Shown: positions 47,209 to 56,345 of the stretch, one piece after another | How the letters are laid out: every line of letters starts with the position of its first letter | How positions within the stretch are numbered: the stretch's first letter is position 1 | Assembly: GCF_000152985.1 (NCBI RefSeq) | Contig: NZ_CH672395.1 | Location: 2,246,262-2,310,261 of the forward strand | Length of the DNA: 64,000 bases | Source of the DNA: Leeuwenhoekiella blandensis MED217 | Lineage (GTDB): Bacteria; Bacteroidota; Bacteroidia; Flavobacteriales; Flavobacteriaceae | Reading direction: 5' to 3' | Position numbers and translations under genes: made by a program | The notes under the pieces: model-generated | The model's database searches: none | The model's input: the letters and a program-made list of their open reading frames with translations, nothing else | Told to the model about the DNA's origin: nothing

Positions 47209-48366
47209 TTATTCGGCAGGTGTTGATTCTTGGAGTTGCCAAGTGTCCTGCCATTTTATTTCGGGTTTTCCGTTGTTGATTTCCAGTGGTAACCATATAT
47301 ACCTACCGTCGATATGGTTTTTAGGATTCCATCTATCGCCCATATAGATGTAGGAAGTATCTGATTTACTTATTACCGGTAAGATGAATGTGCTTTGAGA
47401 ATGAAATGTGACTTTACTGTGCTTCCCTTTGGCCGGATTTCCAAGAGATTCCCAAGGACCAAAAATGGATGTAGCCTTGAATGATCTTGCAGGATTGGGA
47501 GCCCAACCTGTAAGCCCTGAAGTAACCATGTAATAGGTTGCTCCTTTTTTAAATATTGCCGGCGCCTCGTTTTGACCTCCCGGCTGAATACGTGCCCATT
47601 TCCCGGTAAAGCCTAGATAATCATCAGTAAGCTCAGCTATATGTAACGTTTGATTCTCTTCTGAAGAATGAATATGATATGCACTACCGTCATCATCTAC
47701 AAAAAGAGTCATGTCTCTAGACATTTGACCTTCTTCAAAATCGCGTCTTACATAAAGACCATTTTTGAGCGCTGTTGTCCACTCTGGTGTCCACCACTCC
47801 AACTTATTATCTGAGGCGCTGCTTAGCTTTTGATCTTCTGAAAAATTAATGGGCCACTGCCCTGCATTTGGTCTATAGGATTTGAGATAGGTAAAAGGTC
47901 CCATAGGAGATTTACTGGTTGCCACACCTGTTCTTGCAGCTGCATAGCCTTGACCTTTGAGTTCAAGGTGAAACCACATAACATAGTTTTGCGTTTTCTC
48001 ATTATATATAACTTTTGGGCGCTCTATTACAGATCCAATGGTGATTTCAGAATCAGGATCTTCTGACACACTTAGTGCCACTCCTTCATTCGTCCAATTG
48101 TAAAGATCAGTAGATGAATAAACTCTGACCCCTACCTGTGCCAGACTGTTTTTATTTTTATGCTCACCATACCAATAGTAAATTCCATCTTCTTCAAATA
48201 TCCCACCACCATGCGCATTTATGTGCTCGTGGTTGGTATCTAGCCATAGCGATCCTGGTGAAAAGTAGGTATGTTTTTCAGAGAGTTGCGCATTAGAAAA
48301 ATACCCACATAGCAATCCAAAAAACAACAACATTAAAAATTTCTTTACATATTGTATGTTTGCCAT
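47209..48366 (-). CDS. GH43 family hydrolase, exo-beta-1,3-galactanase-like (subfamily 24/34 type)
   Basis: A 385-residue secreted five-bladed propeller with a signal peptide. The first blade has NAHGGG at residues 50-55, where most GH43 enzymes have an Asp (catalytic base). This absence is known for the galactanase subfamily GH43_24, where a Gln is thought to help. Here NEAPAIF supplies the likely acid Glu and HSQST a Gln candidate. The protein has no CBM. The gene lies ahead of susC, and its upstream region is shared with the HTCS gene. Subfamily 24 versus 34 is not settled. Confidence 0.78.
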   Translation of the reverse strand: MANIQYVKKFLMLLFFGLLCGYFSNAQLSEKHTYFSPGSLWLDTNHEHINAHGGGIFEEDGIYYWYGEHKNKNSLAQVGVRVYSSTDLYNWTNEGVALSVSEDPDSEITIGSVIERPKVIYNEKTQNYVMWFHLELKGQGYAAARTGVATSKSPMGPFTYLKSYRPNAGQWPINFSEDQKLSSASDNKLEWWTPEWTTALKNGLYVRRDFEEGQMSRDMTLFVDDDGSAYHIHSSEENQTLHIAELTDDYLGFTGKWARIQPGGQNEAPAIFKKGATYYMVTSGLTGWAPNPARSFKATSIFGPWESLGNPAKGKHSKVTFHSQSTFILPVISKSDTSYIYMGDRWNPKNHIDGRYIWLPLEINNGKPEIKWQDTWQLQESTPAE

Positions 48367-48588
48367 AGTTGTTATAAATAGTTAAAATATTGTTTCGTAT
48401 ATTTTTAACGAAATCGAAATAGTAATCAACTTCGAATACAATTTTCACATATTTTAAGAGTTTTGGCAAGGGTCAAAATGGCAAAATAAGGGGGTGTAAA
48501 TGCGCATTCATCAATAAAAACATATATTTTCAGTTTTTTCACCAACGTTTACTCTTATTCTTTATATTATCTTTAAAATTCTAGTGTT

Positions 48589-51500
48589 ATGGTCCTTTCA
48601 AGACATTCTGTAGGTTTTTTCACTTTAATAGTGTGTTTTATATGCATTACTCCTACCCTAATTTTTGGCCAAAAAAATGAAAATACCAAGACCGGATTTT
48701 TAGACAAAGAGCTTACCTTTTATAGTTTGGACACTCAAAATGGACTCTCAAATAATATTGTTAAAACCATTGGAGAGGATGCTCTAGGATTTCTTTGGAT
48801 AGGTACTTCAGATGGACTCAATCGTTATGATGGGAACGCATTTGAAATATTTAGAAAAGAAAATTCTGGACTTTCAAACAACTACATTCAAGACATTTCT
48901 TTTGCACCAGATGAACGTATTATACTTGCTACAGACGGCGGGATCAACTTCTATGATTCAAAAACAGAACGCTTTGATCTCTTAAATAACTATTATCCGG
49001 GTCTCAAACTAAGTGTAAACTCATCTGTTGTTCTTGACCATAATCGCTATGCTATAGGTATTTACAATCAAGGTCTGTTTGTATATAATGGCACAGAAGA
49101 AATCGCATATAAAGGAGCTTCTAACAGCCCCGTAAAAGAGTTATCTTCTTTAAAAATCTCCTGTATTGCCAAGCAAAATGATTCTATTATTTGGGTAGGA
49201 ACCTTTGACAAAGGGCTTAATCGTTACAATATCAAAACAGATATAGTAACTCAAATCCCGTTAACTGTTCAGAACACTACAGTTAAAGAAATAAATACAG
49301 TATATGTTGATGATGAGGCTAATGCGTGGATAGGTACTGAAAATGGACTTTTTGTTCAAAAAGCAGACGGCAAGTTTTTACACCTTGATAAAAGTGCCCA
49401 TTCAACTAGATTATCAGGTAATCGCATTATGGCTATTACAAAAGATGATTTGGGAAATCTTTGGGTAGGTACTTATAATGACGGCTTAAATGTGTTTAAC
49501 ATAGAAAGTTTTCTCGATCAAAGCCAGGCGTTTTCTGTCGTGAAATTTAAGCCTAATGATAATAACAGTAGTATCACAAATGCATCGATAAACACACTTA
49601 AAAAAGACCGAAATGGATACATTTGGATAGGCACCAATGCCGGATTGAATTTTGTTGACCCTGCAGGTGAGCCTGTGAGGCTTTTAAAAAGTGATCTAAC
49701 CGGTGGTGAGAAACTGAAACATAACAGAATTAATGACCTCATTCTTTCTAATAAAGGTATTATTTACCTAGCAACCGATGGCGGCGGAATAGATACCTAT
49801 AACCCACAATCAGGAGCTTTACACCATGATGTTTACACCATTCAAAATGGACTCAAAACCAATTACCTTAATACCCTTGCTGAAGATGATAATTCAAACT
49901 TATGGGTTGGCACCTATCAAAAGGGATTACACAAATTAGATCTAAAAAGCAATCAATGGAGTTATTATCTGCAAGGCGCTAAAGAAGATGGTAATGATGT
50001 AAGGTGCCTATTTGTAGATCACGCACAACAGTTGTGGGTGGGAACAAACCGCGGCGGACTTTTTAAATACAATAAACAAAAAGATACATTTGAATACATA
50101 GATCAACTTGATGCGATAAGTCCAAAAATGGATATCAGAGCGATAGACGAAGATCAAAATGGTACCCTTTGGATGGCCACTTACGGTAACGGGATACTCA
50201 AATACAACCCTGAATCGGGTGAGGTTGCTTCCTTTTTTAATGGAAATCTTCCCGGAATTACCAGCAATGTAGGCTTTAGTATAAAAGTTTTGGACGATGG
50301 CACTATCGTAACTGGTCTTAAACATGGCGGTCTCGTTCGTTTTAAGGAAGGAGATTCTAGTGCTAAAAATTATACCGAATTTGATGGGTTAAGCAATAAT
50401 ACTGTTAATAGCATTATTGATTATAATGGTGCTTACTTGATCTTAGGAACCGATAAAGGGATTAGCAAGTTTAATCTTAAAGATGCGACTGTAAAAAGTT
50501 TAAATTTTTTCAATAACATTCAAGTAAGTGAATATAATGAAGGAGCTGCCATAAAAAGTTCTGACGGAACTTTATATTTTGGCGGAAACAAAGGCGTCAC
50601 AATTTTTAATCCAGAAAAATTAGAACGTAAGAACATAAAAGGTTCCTTAATTATTAAAGATTTTAGACTTGCCAATGAAGAAGTTTTAGTAGATCCTAAT
50701 GATTCTAAAGCTATTTTGGACCAATCCATTATTTATAAAGAGGAAATTAAACTCGCACATAACCAAACTAATTTTTCACTCGCTTTTACAAATTTGAGTT
50801 TTCCCTTTGCTACAACTACAAACTACTCGTATCTACTTGACGGCTACAATGAACATTGGATTGATCTAAAAAACACCAATCGTATCAATTTTAGCAATAT
50901 TCCACACGGTAATTATGTACTAAAAATCAAAGCTGAAAATCAGGCTGAATCCCCAAAATATAAAGAGCTTGCCATTACAATTGCACCTCCATTTTGGGAA
51001 ACCTGGCCTGCCTATTTATTTTATATTGTAACTCTTTTCATATTGATTTGGGCTGGATTGAAATATTATGCTGAACGTGTAAAACTGAAGAATTCACTCA
51101 TTTTTGAACAACGCCAACGTCAACTTGAACAGGAAATTAATGAAGAGAGAATTCGGTTTTATACCGGCTTTTCTCATGAATTGAAAACACCACTCACTCT
51201 TATACTTGCTCCTCTTGAAAGTTTGTTAGAAAATGCGGTTCATAAACAACAACGCAAAAATCTCAAATTGATTAAACGCAATGCGAATAATCTTCTTCAG
51301 TTTATTAATAAACTTCTTGAGTTTAGAAAAAGTGAAGAAGGTCTGAGCAATTTAGATTTAAAAGAGTACAACATCACAAAAAATATCTCTAACTGGATAG
51401 ATGCCTACCAGCCGCTGCTTAAAACCAAAAACATCGACCTGATCTTGTCAAAGCCTCAGTTCCCTATATCTGTATTTTGTGATTTGGAAAAAATTCAAGT

Positions 51501-52713
51501 GATCATAAATAATTTGGTTTCTAACGCTATAAAATACAGTCCAGAAAAAAGCAAAATTTATGTAAAGGTTGATACAATAGATAATTACCTTCAAATACGG
51601 GTAAAAGATTCAGGAGCAGGAATCGATCAAAAAGATCTAGAGCAAATTTTTGAATGGTACTATCAATCTAATATGTCATTAAAAAAAGATGGCAGCGGTA
51701 TAGGGCTAGCACTTTCCAAACGCTTTGCAGAGTTACATCAAGGAAGTTTAGAAGTTACAAGCGAAAAAGGAAAAGGTTCGTGCTTCACTCTTAAAATACC
51801 TTATGACGATCAATTGCTGGATGCGTATTTGGACAATGATCAAAATGCGGTTTCCAATAAAAAAACTATAGAAAATCAATTACTTGAAAACGTTTCTACT
51901 TATAAAGAACAAACTCCTGTTAATAATCTTTTAGTCAAACCAGACAATAATCGCAAACTCCTTCTTTTGATTGATGATAATCCAGACATACTAGAATTTT
52001 TAGATGGAGTTTTGAGTCAAGAGTATGATCTAATTCACGCAGAAAATGGAGAGATAGGTATCAATCAAGCTATAAAATATATTCCTGATCTTATCATTAG
52101 TGATATTATGATGCCTATTAAAAGTGGAATTGATTTATGCCAATTTTTAAAAGGAAAAAAAGAAACTTCACATATTCCAATCATCTTACTATCGGCAAAA
52201 AATAATTGTGAAACCATCGAAACAGGATATACCGAAGGTGCTGATGATTACATGATTAAACCGTTCAATGTAAAAGTGCTAAAAGCACGCATTACCAATT
52301 TGATACACGGCAGAAAACTCTTGCTTCAAAATTTTGCAAAAAGTAGCGAAGCCTCACGATTAAATACTGAAGAAGAAAACAAGCTTCTTGAGTTTGAAAA
52401 ACAATTTCTTTTAGAGTTTAAAGAAATTGTTCTTCAAAATATGCAGGAAGATGGAAAGCTTGTCACCACCGTTGCACAAGAAATAGGAATGAGCAGATCA
52501 TCGCTTTACAGAAAGATTAAAGCGCTTACAGGTAAAAATATCAATAACTACATAAGAACTATAAAAATAGAGCACGCAGCTTATTTAATTGAGAAACAAA
52601 ACTTTGGCATTGCTCAAGCGGCTTATGAAGTAGGCTTTAGTGATCCTAAATATTTTAGAAAGATTTTTAAACAGCGGTTTGGTAAAACTCCATCAGATTT
52701 CAAACCCAATTAA
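48589..52713 (+). CDS. Hybrid two-component system regulator (HTCS) of the PUL
   Basis: A 1374-residue sensor-regulator in one chain. Signal peptide; 14-bladed periplasmic propeller with repeats such as LWIGTSDGLNRY and LWVGTYNDGLN; Y_Y_Y domain; membrane segment 807-826; histidine kinase with His863 (FSHELKTP); ATPase (NLVSNAIKYSP, GSGIGLALS); receiver with Asp1172 (IISDIMMP); and a C-terminal AraC-type HTH (about 1270-1374). It senses an oligosaccharide in the periplasm and activates PUL genes. It is divergent from GH43-susCD. Confidence 0.95.
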   Translation: MVLSRHSVGFFTLIVCFICITPTLIFGQKNENTKTGFLDKELTFYSLDTQNGLSNNIVKTIGEDALGFLWIGTSDGLNRYDGNAFEIFRKENSGLSNNYIQDISFAPDERIILATDGGINFYDSKTERFDLLNNYYPGLKLSVNSSVVLDHNRYAIGIYNQGLFVYNGTEEIAYKGASNSPVKELSSLKISCIAKQNDSIIWVGTFDKGLNRYNIKTDIVTQIPLTVQNTTVKEINTVYVDDEANAWIGTENGLFVQKADGKFLHLDKSAHSTRLSGNRIMAITKDDLGNLWVGTYNDGLNVFNIESFLDQSQAFSVVKFKPNDNNSSITNASINTLKKDRNGYIWIGTNAGLNFVDPAGEPVRLLKSDLTGGEKLKHNRINDLILSNKGIIYLATDGGGIDTYNPQSGALHHDVYTIQNGLKTNYLNTLAEDDNSNLWVGTYQKGLHKLDLKSNQWSYYLQGAKEDGNDVRCLFVDHAQQLWVGTNRGGLFKYNKQKDTFEYIDQLDAISPKMDIRAIDEDQNGTLWMATYGNGILKYNPESGEVASFFNGNLPGITSNVGFSIKVLDDGTIVTGLKHGGLVRFKEGDSSAKNYTEFDGLSNNTVNSIIDYNGAYLILGTDKGISKFNLKDATVKSLNFFNNIQVSEYNEGAAIKSSDGTLYFGGNKGVTIFNPEKLERKNIKGSLIIKDFRLANEEVLVDPNDSKAILDQSIIYKEEIKLAHNQTNFSLAFTNLSFPFATTTNYSYLLDGYNEHWIDLKNTNRINFSNIPHGNYVLKIKAENQAESPKYKELAITIAPPFWETWPAYLFYIVTLFILIWAGLKYYAERVKLKNSLIFEQRQRQLEQEINEERIRFYTGFSHELKTPLTLILAPLESLLENAVHKQQRKNLKLIKRNANNLLQFINKLLEFRKSEEGLSNLDLKEYNITKNISNWIDAYQPLLKTKNIDLILSKPQFPISVFCDLEKIQVIINNLVSNAIKYSPEKSKIYVKVDTIDNYLQIRVKDSGAGIDQKDLEQIFEWYYQSNMSLKKDGSGIGLALSKRFAELHQGSLEVTSEKGKGSCFTLKIPYDDQLLDAYLDNDQNAVSNKKTIENQLLENVSTYKEQTPVNNLLVKPDNNRKLLLLIDDNPDILEFLDGVLSQEYDLIHAENGEIGINQAIKYIPDLIISDIMMPIKSGIDLCQFLKGKKETSHIPIILLSAKNNCETIETGYTEGADDYMIKPFNVKVLKARITNLIHGRKLLLQNFAKSSEASRLNTEEENKLLEFEKQFLLEFKEIVLQNMQEDGKLVTTVAQEIGMSRSSLYRKIKALTGKNINNYIRTIKIEHAAYLIEKQNFGIAQAAYEVGFSDPKYFRKIFKQRFGKTPSDFKPN

Positions 52714-52736
52714 CAGGATAATTGAAGCTCCAATTA

Positions 52737-54140
52737 TTAGGTTGATTCTAGCAATAAGACCCAATCATTACCCTCGTAAATTTCGCCCGGCGGATCAAAC
52801 ACTTGTGTTCCTTCATTTTTGAACATACCTATAGATTGCTTGCTTCCGTCCTTTGGATTGTACCATAATGCATCTACTTGATCGCCTTCAATTTTATCCA
52901 TATGTACTTCAATTGTTCTACCGGTATAGGTGTAGATCATTGCATAATCGGCTCCGCGTGTCGCTGCGAGATAATTGTAGCGTTCACCTTGATTCACAAT
53001 TAAATCTTCATCAGGAACTCTATTCATATATGGGTAAGACAACATCAATTGCTTAAGATACTGCATCTGCCCTGCTCCCTCGGCTTGGAGCGCAACCTGC
53101 CAATCCATCTTATTTCCATAGGCGCCTTCGCCATCTTTTTCAGTGTAAAACTGCATTATAGCACTATGCCCATAAGTGAAACCCGCAGCACCTGCAAAAA
53201 CCGACCAATATGCATATCTGCGCACATCATTTTCATTCCATAAAGGTTGCAGCGTATCGTGTAGACCTTGAGGAATTCCTTCATAAGAGGGTTCACCATC
53301 GAGTGTAGGCTTTGTGGGTTTTAAGTTGTAATCCACAGTTACATAACGCCAGTTATCTTCACCAAAACCTTTTTCTGAATCATCCTGATCATAGGTTCTA
53401 TGCCCCGACTGAAACATATTAAAATCTAACCAAGATGCTGTATGAAACCAGTCTGAAGATTGCTGTCTGCCTCGCGGATGAAAAGTTTGTAAAAGCTGTG
53501 GTGTTTCCGCGTGAATACTCGTCCCCAAGGCATTCCATACTTCCTTATACTGATCACCAAAAGTATCCCCCCCATTAAGCCAAATTATATTGTTATTTTT
53601 AAATCGATTTCCTAAAAAGCGTCCATACTCTTCTGCTTGTGCTACAGACACTTTACCAGAGTTCACATTCCCACCCCAAACCGGAACTAACGCCACATAC
53701 AAACCTTTTTGCTCTGCAAGATCAATTGCATAAGCCATATGGTCCCAATAATCGTAAGAAGCTGTATTTAGACTATCACCCGCTATCACATTGGGAGTGT
53801 TTATTTGATCCTCAATCAACGCCTTTGAACCATATACATTTTCTACATCTAATGTATGCAGCACCATCACTTGAATGACATTAAAACCTTTTTTCTTACG
53901 GTCATCAAAGTATGCAGCAATAGCTTCTCGATCCAATTTTTTTAATAATAACCAAGCGGTATCGCCCAGCCAAAAGAAGGGATCACCATTTGCTCTTTTA
54001 AAAAAATGCGCATTATCTGCAATCTCGATAGGTTGCAAGGTCTCAGGTTGTTCATGACCTTGCGATTCCCTCTTGTCTTTGCAACCTAAAAGCACTAAAC
54101 TAACCAACAGCCATCCGGCAATTACGATCCTTTGTATCAT
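52737..54140 (-). CDS. GH140-like / DUF4038 glycoside hydrolase lipoprotein
   Basis: A lipoprotein of 467 residues from ATG 54140 (lipobox Cys20, LLGC; an ATG at 54161 would add seven residues). The DUF4038 barrel has GDPFFWLGDTAW at the start. Asp192 (NGGDTFG) and Glu283 (LDGEPSYE) lie close to the catalytic Asp and Glu positions reported for the apiosidase BT1012 (GH140). A C-terminal beta domain follows. The residue positions are seen; apiosidase activity is not shown and related members may act on other sugars. It is convergent with the HTCS gene. Confidence 0.8.
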   Translation of the reverse strand: MIQRIVIAGWLLVSLVLLGCKDKRESQGHEQPETLQPIEIADNAHFFKRANGDPFFWLGDTAWLLLKKLDREAIAAYFDDRKKKGFNVIQVMVLHTLDVENVYGSKALIEDQINTPNVIAGDSLNTASYDYWDHMAYAIDLAEQKGLYVALVPVWGGNVNSGKVSVAQAEEYGRFLGNRFKNNNIIWLNGGDTFGDQYKEVWNALGTSIHAETPQLLQTFHPRGRQQSSDWFHTASWLDFNMFQSGHRTYDQDDSEKGFGEDNWRYVTVDYNLKPTKPTLDGEPSYEGIPQGLHDTLQPLWNENDVRRYAYWSVFAGAAGFTYGHSAIMQFYTEKDGEGAYGNKMDWQVALQAEGAGQMQYLKQLMLSYPYMNRVPDEDLIVNQGERYNYLAATRGADYAMIYTYTGRTIEVHMDKIEGDQVDALWYNPKDGSKQSIGMFKNEGTQVFDPPGEIYEGNDWVLLLEST

Positions 54141-54243
54141 ATAGTTAAACCTTTTATACAAAGTAACAAAAAGATAACAAACAGGAATTGAGCGATTTAA
54201 AATCAGAAAAAGACTTAGGTGCTAAACCACAGTATTTAATCTA

Positions 54244-54588
54244 TCAATTATAAAAGGTCATTTTGATGATTGTAATGTCAAGATCTTCGGTCACTTTTAT
54301 GGGCTGAGAAAGACACTTTATTAAAAAGCCATCTACAAAAATTAAATACACTCCTCTTTCAAAGCCCGTTACGAGATCATCACCATCAAATTTAGAGTCT
54401 ATTCCAGTTGTTTTTAAAAATGAAGAAAGCGATGCAATAGAATTATCGATTCTACATTGTTCTTCTTCAGCCCTGTAACGGTCCAAAATCAATTCTTGAA
54501 CATTTTGTGGAAAACTGGGAGTTAAATAACTAATTCTACTCGTTTTGCTTTCTCCTACATTGCGCAGATTTAGGGTTATTTCGTGCAT
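54244..54588 (-). CDS. Hypothetical protein
   Basis: A 114-residue protein with mixed charge, no signal peptide and no membrane segment. I do not recognise a family. The sequence looks natural (alternating helical and strand stretches, ends in KMTFYN). It lies alone between the GH140-like gene and the efflux operon, on the minus strand, so the context gives no clue. Confidence 0.5.
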   Translation of the reverse strand: MHEITLNLRNVGESKTSRISYLTPSFPQNVQELILDRYRAEEEQCRIDNSIASLSSFLKTTGIDSKFDGDDLVTGFERGVYLIFVDGFLIKCLSQPIKVTEDLDITIIKMTFYN

Positions 54589-54629
54589 ATGTGAAATTGA
54601 ATTCGTTAAAAATCAAGTTCAATTTTTGA

Positions 54630-54761
54630 ATGTCACAAGAACCTACTTTTCTCGCGAATTCAAAAACCGATGATGAAACCAATCACCAAGCTATGTACGA
54701 TTTTAGGACTTACCTGGTTTTCAAAATAGGATGGAAAGAATGGGAGCATCTCAGCTTTTAA
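54630..54761 (+). CDS. Possible 43-residue protein
   Basis: An ATG-to-TAA frame of 44 codons on the plus strand between the hypothetical gene and the flavin reductase gene. The C-terminal part is aromatic (YLVFKIGWKEWEHLSF). No signal peptide or known motif. It might be a real small gene or a remnant of a longer one; coding is uncertain. Confidence 0.25.
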   Translation: MSQEPTFLANSKTDDETNHQAMYDFRTYLVFKIGWKEWEHLSF

Positions 54762-54782
54762 ATATAATCAGTCGCTTAAAAG

Positions 54783-55325
54783 CTATGCTATAGTTATTTG
54801 TGACCGAAGCAAAAGCTCACTTATGCGCTGAAATTTCTCTTCATAAATTATCGAAAATCGATCTTCTTCATATAAATATTCTCTTGCAATGGGGACGCTA
54901 TACGGCAATGCCCACGCACGCAAAGTGGCTACAATATTTCTTAAACTATCGATCCCTGTTGAAGCGTTTGCACCATAACCCCAGCAAATGAACGCAATAA
55001 TTTTATGCGTTAAATATGGATTTTCGTCTTTTGAACTTAAAATTAACCAGTCCAGACAATTTTTCATCGCGCCAACCATTCCGCCGTGATATAACGGACT
55101 AAGCCAAATGTGCCGATCGTATTCTTTAAAAACTTGCAACATTTTTGTCACCGAATCTGGAACTTCTGAAAAATCTTCCTCAAAAAAGGGAATATCATAT
55201 TCAGATAAATTAAAAATTACCGACGTTGCTCCCAGCTGCAACAAGTATTCCTTTAAATAATTCGCAATTTCCTGCGACGTATCATTAGATTTATTGAGTG
55301 TGCCGTTAAATATTAAAACTTTCAT
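54783..55325 (-). CDS. NADPH-dependent FMN reductase family protein
   Basis: A 180-residue flavodoxin-like protein. The first strand and loop (LIFNGTLNKSNDTSQE) bind flavin phosphate, and SPLYHGGMVGAMKNCLDWL is the conserved NADPH_dep_FMN_red block. Cytosolic. It is the last gene of the efflux operon, 45 nt after the ferredoxin-cyclase gene. It could supply electrons to the neighbouring Fe-S protein or act on a quinone or drug; this is inference. Confidence 0.85.
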   Translation of the reverse strand: MKVLIFNGTLNKSNDTSQEIANYLKEYLLQLGATSVIFNLSEYDIPFFEEDFSEVPDSVTKMLQVFKEYDRHIWLSPLYHGGMVGAMKNCLDWLILSSKDENPYLTHKIIAFICWGYGANASTGIDSLRNIVATLRAWALPYSVPIAREYLYEEDRFSIIYEEKFQRISELLLRSQITIA

Positions 55326-55370
55326 TTTTTAGCATTCGTTTTAACTGGTTAATTCTTCTGAATCAACTTT

Positions 55371-56312
55371 TCATTTCTCCTTTTTATACTGAAAATGTTC
55401 TCCTATTTTATACAATATGAAGGCTTCTTTTACACCTTTCATCTTCTCGCTAGAAACTTCTGCTTCTGGAGGAACATCCAATAGTTCATAAACCGCTTCA
55501 GAAATCACAAAACTGTTGTCTAGCTTTTTGGTTAATTCCTGAATTCTCGCGGCAACATTCACCGCATATCCCATCACGATTTGATGCGGTCTATTTTCCA
55601 ACAACAAATCACCGGTGGCAACTTTCCCTAGATGTGCACCAATCCCTACTTCGATCTCTTCATTAAAATAGCGCTGAAAATATTCAGTATTTAGTCGTTT
55701 TAATTCCTTCAGGATCGCAAAACCACAGTTTACGGTATCCAGTACACTGGCTTTAGTTGTCTTTTCAAATCCAAAAGCAACATACAGTCCGTCGCCATTG
55801 GTTTCAATAATTTTTCCTTCAAATTGCCGAATGATCTTTTCGAAATTAAAGAACAGCTTCCGTATGATATGAATCACATCAAAAGCCAAATGCTGCTCGG
55901 CAAAAGGCGTAAAATTCCGAACGTCTAAAAAAAGTAAACACAAGCGTAATTCTCTACCAATATTCTCGTTTTTATTCAGCTTATTTCTAAGGTATAACGG
56001 GTAATCACTCTCATCGTTCATAATCCGTTTTATTTTTACTGAACCCGATTTCACGTAGGTCTGGCAAGCCAATCGAACATTTTTAGGAAGCTCAAAGTAA
56101 GTTCTCAGTTTTGCTTCCGCAGCATTAATTTCTGAAAGGTTTTCTTCGCCCTTCACAATTAAGATCCTGCAGGTAGAACATCTGGCTTTGCCCCCGCATT
56201 CACAGCAAAATGGAACGTTCTTCTTTAATGATGCCTCTAAGATTGATTCTTTAGAATTGATCAAAAATGAGGCATCATTAACAAGGTTAATATGGTGATA
56301 AGATTTTACCAT
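55371..56312 (-). CDS. 2Fe-2S ferredoxin - class III adenylate/guanylate cyclase fusion
   Basis: A 313-residue fusion. Residues 1-95 are a plant-type ferredoxin: Cys39, Cys45 and Cys48 (ECGGKARCSTC) plus Cys83 (LACQ) give the usual C-x5-C-x2-C...C set. Residues 120-305 are a class III nucleotide cyclase with metal Asp130 (FLDVRNFT) and Asp174 (NGDG); the domain includes GIGAHLG and VNVAARIQ. Redox state of the cluster could control cyclase activity. It begins 33 nt after the TolC-like gene. Product (cAMP or cGMP) is not certain. Confidence 0.88.
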   Translation of the reverse strand: MVKSYHHINLVNDASFLINSKESILEASLKKNVPFCCECGGKARCSTCRILIVKGEENLSEINAAEAKLRTYFELPKNVRLACQTYVKSGSVKIKRIMNDESDYPLYLRNKLNKNENIGRELRLCLLFLDVRNFTPFAEQHLAFDVIHIIRKLFFNFEKIIRQFEGKIIETNGDGLYVAFGFEKTTKASVLDTVNCGFAILKELKRLNTEYFQRYFNEEIEVGIGAHLGKVATGDLLLENRPHQIVMGYAVNVAARIQELTKKLDNSFVISEAVYELLDVPPEAEVSSEKMKGVKEAFILYKIGEHFQYKKEK

Positions 56313-56345
56313 CCCACATCAAGTTTATATTGGTTAATTTTTACC

